Origin: Hyphomicrobiales bacterium | GTDB taxonomy: Bacteria; Pseudomonadota; Alphaproteobacteria; Rhizobiales; Xanthobacteraceae | Assembly: GCA_019243195.1 (NCBI GenBank) | Contig: JAFAUQ010000044.1 | Coordinates: 1-64,000 of the forward strand | DNA length: 64,000 bases | Direction: 5' to 3' | In this document: one piece after another, positions 58,471 to 64,000 of the stretch | How positions within the stretch are numbered: the first letter of the stretch is position 1 | Layout: each line of letters starts with the position of its first letter | Notes under the pieces: generated by a model | What the model was told of the DNA's origin: nothing | The model's input: the letters and a program-made list of their open reading frames with translations, nothing else | The model's database searches: none | Made by a program: the position numbers and the translations under genes

Positions 58471-60261
58471 TTACTGATCGAGCAGTTTACGTATGGCGTC
58501 GGAGAGCGCCTGCGGGTTGCCGGGCGGCACAATCGTGAGTCCCGTTTGCGGAGCAACACCGCAGGCCGCAGTGGCGATTACCGGCACGCCGGCCGCGAGC
58601 GCCGCGAGCAGATGGCGCGGCCGCTCCTCGACATAGGCCGGCTGCACCACGGCGGCGACGCGATCGGGCCAGCCGGTGTTGCCGGGGCGATGGACGCGCA
58701 CGCCGTCCCAGAACCTCGCCCCCTCGAGTTCGCTGCCGAGGAGCATCACATCGAGGTCAAGCTCGCGGGCGATCTGGCGCAGCTCGAATGCGCCCTTGCG
58801 GGCGACGGTCGGCCCGGGGAAGGCGATGCAGCGCGGCGTGGCTTTCTCGCGCGGGCTCGGCGAAACCGGCGGGAGCTGCCACGCGAGCCGCAGGGCCTTA
58901 TCAGCAAACAAAGCCGCGAGTTCGGCATGCGGCGTTACAATGCGTTCCGCGCGGGCGAGCGCCTCGCGCTCGGCGTTGAGGAGCCAATCGGGCGCGCGGA
59001 AATCGGCGAGGCTGGCGCGGTCCGGATGCGCGGCAGCGGCGGCGTCGAGGCGCGCGTGCAGCAGATGCATGGGCATGCGCGTGAGCAGCACCGTGAAGCG
59101 GCGGCCGCCGAGCTGCCCTTCGCGCCAGAGGAACGGCAGCAGCGATTGCGCGACGCAGACTTCGGTCACGTCCGGCGTGAGCGCGCGCGCGAGGCGACGC
59201 GCGAGACGGGCGGTTCCGCGCAGCTCGGCGGCGCGGCGCGCCGGACCCTGCTGCTTGAGCCGGCGCAGTGCGAGCGCACGGGCTGCGGCGGCAAGCGGTG
59301 CCGTCACGACCTGCGCAAAGCGGCGGGTGTCCCACTCGTGGCGCGCAAGGCCGAAGCGCGCTCCGTCGAGCGCAATGCCAAGTACGTCACCGGCGTCGCG
59401 GGTGTCGCGCACGTAATCGCGGAACTCGGGCCAGCATTCGTCGAGGAGATAGGCGGTGCGGCCCAGCGTTTCGGGCGCCGTGCGCTCATGGCGGAAGCAC
59501 GCCGTCTGCTCGCACGTGCCGCAGGTTGCCGCTGATGGCGGCGCGAGCGCGGCGATGGTTTGCTCGGGCGCTGACGTTAGCTGCGCGGACACGCGAGTGC
59601 GGAAACGGACGATTAGTTCGTCGTTCGTGAGCCGCGCTTCCATCAGCAGCGGCACGCCGGCGCGAAAGCGCAGATCCACGTAGTTCCACGCGACGGTCGC
59701 GTCACGCCCGAGCGCCGCCGCGGAGCCCGGCACGCGGCGCGAGTGGGCATGGCGCTCGACGATCTCGCAACCGCTCGCGAGCGCCGCCTGATAGAACGCG
59801 TTGGAAAGCTGGCAGAGCCCGCCGCCGGTCGCCGGCACCAGGCATCCTTGTTGCAGCATGCGGCCGGTGACGAAGCCGCGGCGGCGACTGGGCCGGCCGA
59901 GCTGGCGCCAAAAGCTGAAGGTTTCGCCTTGCGGCACGAGGAGGCGGTCGAAGGCCCGGACGGCGCGCCGCAGGTTATGCACCTTGCCGAGCTGGAAGCG
60001 GCGCTCGGCGGGCCGGCCGTCGGACCACAGCGGCGAGCGCGCTTCCGCGAGAGTCACGGAAAAATCCGCACGGTCGATGTGCGCGAGCTGAGGTGCTCCG
60101 TCGATGAGATTGCGCACCTTCCGGCGGGCGCGATGCGCCATGACCTTGGCCCGGAAAATTGCCGCCGAAAGACGCGTGGGGACGGCCGTCGTGGACGGCG
60201 GCAGCGGCAGGCCTAGCGTGCGGGCTTGGGCAGAAGGCATGGGGTTTCTCGTGCTCCCCAT
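58471..60261 (-). CDS. VanW-family domain fused to a glycosyltransferase-like C-terminal domain
   Basis: LLVPQGETFSFWRQLGRPSRRRGFVTGRMLQQGCLVPATGGGLCQLSNAFYQAALASGCEIVERHAHS; C-term ERPRHLLAALAAGVPVIATAACG. Confidence 0.8.
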   Translation of the reverse strand: MGSTRNPMPSAQARTLGLPLPPSTTAVPTRLSAAIFRAKVMAHRARRKVRNLIDGAPQLAHIDRADFSVTLAEARSPLWSDGRPAERRFQLGKVHNLRRAVRAFDRLLVPQGETFSFWRQLGRPSRRRGFVTGRMLQQGCLVPATGGGLCQLSNAFYQAALASGCEIVERHAHSRRVPGSAAALGRDATVAWNYVDLRFRAGVPLLMEARLTNDELIVRFRTRVSAQLTSAPEQTIAALAPPSAATCGTCEQTACFRHERTAPETLGRTAYLLDECWPEFRDYVRDTRDAGDVLGIALDGARFGLARHEWDTRRFAQVVTAPLAAAARALALRRLKQQGPARRAAELRGTARLARRLARALTPDVTEVCVAQSLLPFLWREGQLGGRRFTVLLTRMPMHLLHARLDAAAAAHPDRASLADFRAPDWLLNAEREALARAERIVTPHAELAALFADKALRLAWQLPPVSPSPREKATPRCIAFPGPTVARKGAFELRQIARELDLDVMLLGSELEGARFWDGVRVHRPGNTGWPDRVAAVVQPAYVEERPRHLLAALAAGVPVIATAACGVAPQTGLTIVPPGNPQALSDAIRKLLDQ

Positions 60262-60325
60262 CGCTTTGGTCGCCCGCCCACGCCGTCAGGTTCAACGTTT
60301 AAAATAGTCAAGTATTGCCAGTTGG

Positions 60326-61309
60326 TTAGGTAGATACCGGCTGCTTGTTCCTCGCCCTGACTCGATCAAGCCCGGCGTAGATGAATGCCGCGATCCCGCC
60401 CACGTGGGTGCGCATCAGCGCGATCACCACGACGGCAAAAATCACCAAATCCCACTCGCCGTATTTCTGCAAATAGGTCGTGAGAATCTGCACCGGAGCG
60501 GCGCCCATCAGTGGGCCGAGCACGGTGCCGAGCCCGCCCAGCACCACCATGATGATGAGCTTGGCCATCTCGTTGAAGTCGGCCATCTGTGGGGAAAGCA
60601 CGACGAGATAATGGCCGTAGAAGGCGCCGGCGAGCCCGGCGAACGCGCTTGCGACGGTGAACACGAATACTTTCACCCGCGTGGTGTCGACGCCGAGGCT
60701 CTCCGCGCGCAAATCATCGTCGCGGATGGCCCGCATGAAATAGCCGATGCGGCTGCGCACGATGGCGTACATGATCGTCACGCACACGAGTGTGAGCGCT
60801 ACGAACAGAACGTAGTAGGCCGTCGGGTCGAGGTTGCGGAACAGCGGCGGCACATTGAGGCCGAGTTCGCCGCGCGTGATCGGATAGGCGGCGGTCAGGA
60901 GAATGTGGATCGTCTCGGCGAACGCCCAGGTGGCGATGGCGAGATAGATGGCGCGCATGGAGAGCACCATGCGCCCGAGCGCGAAGCCGAGCAGCGCGGC
61001 CATCGCGACGCCGCTCACGATCCCGACCCAGATCGGCACGCCGTAGTAGCGGATCAGCAGGCCGGAGGTGTAGGCGCCGATCGCCGCGAAGGCGTGATGC
61101 GCGAGCGAGAACTGGCCGGTGAAGCCGGCCAGCAGGTTCCAGCTTGCCGCAAGGATCGTGTAGTAGAGGCCGGTGGTGAGCAGATGCAGCGTGAACCCGC
61201 CGGCGAAGAACGGCGGCAGCGCCAGCAGCACCGCCGCGCCGGTGACGATGGCCGCGGGACGGCGCCAATCGCCGAACGACAGCGCCACACCTATCATCCG
61301 AGCAGACAT
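60326..61309 (-). CDS. Branched-chain amino-acid ABC permease (LivM-like)
   Basis: SWNLLAGFTGQFSLAHHAFAAIGAYTSGLL; VVLGGLGTVLGPLMGA. Confidence 0.9.
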   Translation of the reverse strand: MSARMIGVALSFGDWRRPAAIVTGAAVLLALPPFFAGGFTLHLLTTGLYYTILAASWNLLAGFTGQFSLAHHAFAAIGAYTSGLLIRYYGVPIWVGIVSGVAMAALLGFALGRMVLSMRAIYLAIATWAFAETIHILLTAAYPITRGELGLNVPPLFRNLDPTAYYVLFVALTLVCVTIMYAIVRSRIGYFMRAIRDDDLRAESLGVDTTRVKVFVFTVASAFAGLAGAFYGHYLVVLSPQMADFNEMAKLIIMVVLGGLGTVLGPLMGAAPVQILTTYLQKYGEWDLVIFAVVVIALMRTHVGGIAAFIYAGLDRVRARNKQPVST

Positions 61310-62019
61310 TCTTTGATCAGCGCGCTCACCCGCTCGAGCGGGAACTCGCGTACGGGCCCTTGCGCGCGCACGCGCCCGAGGTCGATTAAGTACACGTCGT
61401 CGGCATGGCGCAGCGCGTCCTCGACGTTCTGGTCGACCAGCAGGATGGTGCTCCCGGCTTTACGCGCAGCTTGCAGCAACTCGTAAACCTGCGCGACCAG
61501 TGCCGGCGCCAGCCCGGCGGTCGGCTCGTCCACCAGCATGAGTGTCGGCGCCGTCATCATCTCACGCGCCACGGAGAGCATGCGGCCCTGGCCGCCGGAG
61601 AGTGCGCCGGCCGGCTCGTGCCGCCGCTGCGCGAGCAAGGGAAACGTGTCGAGTACGCGTTCGAGCGCGCGCGCGAACGCCGCGCGATCGCGCCGCAGGA
61701 TCCAGCCGCCCATGCGCAGATTTTCCTCGACCGTGAGCAGCGGGAAGACGTTGATCTCCTGCGGCACGTAGCCGATGCCGAGCGCCTTGATGGATGCCGG
61801 CTCGCGCCCACCGATCTCCTGCCCGGCAAACCGTACGTTCCCGTGGTGCGGCTTGAGCAGCCCGAAGAGGGTGCGCAGCAGGGTCGATTTGCCGGCGCCG
61901 TTCGGGCCGATCACGACCGTCACGCTGCCAGTTTCGACTTTGAGCGAAAGCCCCTGCAGGATGTCGACGCCGCTCACATAGCCGGCGAAAAGGTCCTCGA
62001 TGGCGAGGAGCGCGGTCAC
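61294..62019 (-). CDS. Branched-chain amino-acid ABC ATP-binding protein (LivF-like)
   Basis: VIGPNGAGKSTLLRTLFGLLKPHHG, LSGGQGRMLSVAREMMTAPTLMLVDEPTAGLAP; GTG start. Confidence 0.9.
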   Translation of the reverse strand: MTALLAIEDLFAGYVSGVDILQGLSLKVETGSVTVVIGPNGAGKSTLLRTLFGLLKPHHGNVRFAGQEIGGREPASIKALGIGYVPQEINVFPLLTVEENLRMGGWILRRDRAAFARALERVLDTFPLLAQRRHEPAGALSGGQGRMLSVAREMMTAPTLMLVDEPTAGLAPALVAQVYELLQAARKAGSTILLVDQNVEDALRHADDVYLIDLGRVRAQGPVREFPLERVSALIKECLLG

Positions 62020-62747
62020 GCAAAACCCCGGCCGAGATAGGCGGCGAGCACGTCGCCGCGCGCGGCGACCTCGTCGAGCGTGCCCTCGGCGGCAACGCGC
62101 CCTTCGACCAGGACGGTGACGCGGCGGCATAGCCTGCGCACGACGGCCATCTCGTGGCTGACGATAATGAAGGTGATGCCGCGGCGGTTCTCCTCCTCGA
62201 TCAGCTCGATGATCGCGTCCTTGATGGTCGGGTTGATGCCGGCGAACGGCTCGTCGAGCAAATAGCACTTGAGTGCCGGCGCCATGAATCCGGCCGCGAC
62301 CTGCAGCAGGGCGCGCTGGCCGCCGGATAGCGTCTTTGCCGGCGCGTCGGCGAGCGGTGCCAGTCTCGTGAGATCGAGGAAGCGCGTTGCCTGTTCCTGC
62401 GCCGCGACGAAATCGGCATTGCCTGACTGCGCCAGCGCCGGCAGTAACAAATTCTCGCGCAGGCTCATGTTGCCGAACAGCTTGCTCACCTGGAAGCTGC
62501 GAACGAGGCCGCGCCGCGCGACCTCGTGCGGCTTGAGGCCGGCGAGCGACTGCCCGGCGAGGCGGATGTCGCCGCCGTCGGGCGGATAGAGGCCGGAGAT
62601 GAGGTTGACGAGCGTGGTCTTGCCGGCGCCGTTCGGCCCGATCAACCCGCGGATTTCGCCCGGTTCGATCGTGAGGTCGACGCCTCCGGTGGCGATGAGC
62701 CCGCCGAAGCGTTTGGTCAGATCGCGGGTTTCGAGCAGCGCCGCCAC
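62016..62747 (-). CDS. Branched-chain amino-acid ABC ATP-binding protein (LivG-like)
   Basis: [49 protein letters not shown]. Confidence 0.9.
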   Translation of the reverse strand: MAALLETRDLTKRFGGLIATGGVDLTIEPGEIRGLIGPNGAGKTTLVNLISGLYPPDGGDIRLAGQSLAGLKPHEVARRGLVRSFQVSKLFGNMSLRENLLLPALAQSGNADFVAAQEQATRFLDLTRLAPLADAPAKTLSGGQRALLQVAAGFMAPALKCYLLDEPFAGINPTIKDAIIELIEEENRRGITFIIVSHEMAVVRRLCRRVTVLVEGRVAAEGTLDEVAARGDVLAAYLGRGFA

Positions 62748-62756
62748 CGCACGGCC

Positions 62757-63650
62757 TCACGCCTGCCGGACGCGTTCGCCGAACAGGCCGGTCGGCCGCG
62801 CCAGCAGCACCAGGACGACGAGCAGGAATCCGTAGACGTTCTGGTAGGGCGCGGCGATGAAAGACGCGCCGAGGGATTCGACGACCCCGAGCAGCACGCC
62901 CGCGATCAACGCGCCCGGGATCGAGCCGAGGCCGCCGATCACGATGATTTCGAAGCCCTTGACCGTGGTGACGACGCCGCTCGTCGGAAACACCATGAAC
63001 ACGGGCGCGAGCAGCGCGCCGGCGAGCCCGGCGAGGCCGACGCCGATGCCGAAGGCGATCTGGTCGAGGCGGAACAGGTCGACGCCGGCGGTCTGCGCGC
63101 CGATGCGGCTCTGCGCCGCCGCGCGCAAGGCGAGGCCCAGCCACGTCTTCTTGAGCAGCAGATAAAACAGCGCGATCGCCGCGAGCGCGCACAGGAATGC
63201 GGCGAAGCGCGCGCCGCTTTCCGGCAGCGGGCCGAGCATGACGGTCGGCAGATTGGAGCCGGGCGTGCGCTGGTAGGGTCCGCCGAGCGCGGCGGCGAGG
63301 TTGCGCAGCATCAACAGCAGCGCGATCGTCACCACGATGGCGTAGTCGTCCTTGCGCTCGACGGCGGTGGTGAACATCGGCTTGATCAGCACCGGCTCGA
63401 GCAGATAGCCGATGAGGAACACGCCGAGCGCCGAGAGAGGCACCGCCACCCACCACAAATCTGCGCCGAGCCACTCCACGATCAGCAGATACTGCAAATA
63501 TCCGCCGATCATATAGAACTCGCCCATCGACCAGTTGATCATCTTGACGATGCTGTAGATGAAGGTGATGCCGAGGGCCATAAGCGCGTAGAGCACGCCG
63601 ATGATGACGCCGGCGATCAGCGTCTGGATCAACAGCTCGATGGAGAACAT
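62757..63650 (-). CDS. Branched-chain amino-acid ABC permease (LivH-like)
   Basis: LIQTLIAGVIIGVLYALMALGITFIYSIVKMINWSMGEFYMIGGY. Confidence 0.9.
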   Translation of the reverse strand: MFSIELLIQTLIAGVIIGVLYALMALGITFIYSIVKMINWSMGEFYMIGGYLQYLLIVEWLGADLWWVAVPLSALGVFLIGYLLEPVLIKPMFTTAVERKDDYAIVVTIALLLMLRNLAAALGGPYQRTPGSNLPTVMLGPLPESGARFAAFLCALAAIALFYLLLKKTWLGLALRAAAQSRIGAQTAGVDLFRLDQIAFGIGVGLAGLAGALLAPVFMVFPTSGVVTTVKGFEIIVIGGLGSIPGALIAGVLLGVVESLGASFIAAPYQNVYGFLLVVLVLLARPTGLFGERVRQA

Positions 63651-63816
63651 CCTTACCTCTCCCCGCTTGCTGCGCTGGCGGGGCGGGCGACAACCTCAAA
63701 GCCGTCATGCCCGGCCTTGTGCCGGGCATCCATGTCTTCTTTTTTTTGATTCAAGACGTGGATGGTCGGGACAAGCCCGGCCATGACGCAGTGCGCGCGG
63801 ACACGCATAGCCTACA

Positions 63817-64000
63817 CTACGGCGTCGTGCCCGCGTGCTCGACGACGATGTCGGCGGTCTTCCAGTCCTGGTTCGCCGAAGTGTAGTGCAGGATCAAAAT
63901 CGGCGGCGACCAGTTGTGAAAGAACACGCCCTCGGCGCGCGGGAACGTCACCGGCGTCGCAGTCCAGGTCTTGAACGAGCCGGTTTCGAGCGCCTTGATC
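63817..64000 (-). CDS. Branched-chain amino-acid ABC substrate-binding protein, C-terminal part (window edge)
   Basis: Reverse strand ends ...SFKTWTATPVTFPRAEGVFFHNWSPPILILHYTSANQDWKTADIVVEHAGTTP*. Confidence 0.6.
   Translation of the reverse strand, partial: IKALETGSFKTWTATPVTFPRAEGVFFHNWSPPILILHYTSANQDWKTADIVVEHAGTTP

Noticed and set aside
53195-58480. Possible CRISPR array from regularly repeated spacers
   Set aside because: Repeats are degenerate, unequal in length, form hairpins and alternate with tRNA folds; no direct-repeat/unique-spacer pattern or cas genes.
61294-63729. 811-aa ORF spanning LivF through the LivG/LivH region
   Set aside because: Only the C-terminal part from GTG at 62019 is LivF; the N-terminal part is an Arg-rich out-of-frame reading of LivG/LivH.

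Overview
High-GC (probably Rhizobiales, Alphaproteobacteria) chromosomal window, annotated by eye from the sequence and the supplied ORF track. Most of it is ordinary metabolism and transport: TRAP and Liv transporters, an RND efflux pair, a sugar ABC importer, soxCD-like sulfite dehydrogenase, PQQ dehydrogenase, bactofilins, flavin monooxygenases, GH13 enzymes, and an OmpR-type two-component system next to a frameshifted creD. The outstanding feature is a dense tRNA-gene array at about 53.1-58.4 kb. I can fold 26 tRNA-like units on the + strand, covering 17 amino acids. Many are aberrant: C instead of the near-universal U33 in five units, non-T54/T55 T-loops in seven (with C56 kept), a duplicated Ala-Asn pair with compensatory stem changes, a D-arm-less Arg unit, and a Cys unit split by a ~51-bp palindrome. 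The array also carries an IS481-type element, a frameshifted SEC-C mini-protein, a tiny basic ORF and hairpin-forming spacers. The window also holds several dispersed palindromic repeat families. One is a bipartite double-hairpin element that appears to have inserted into another repeat.
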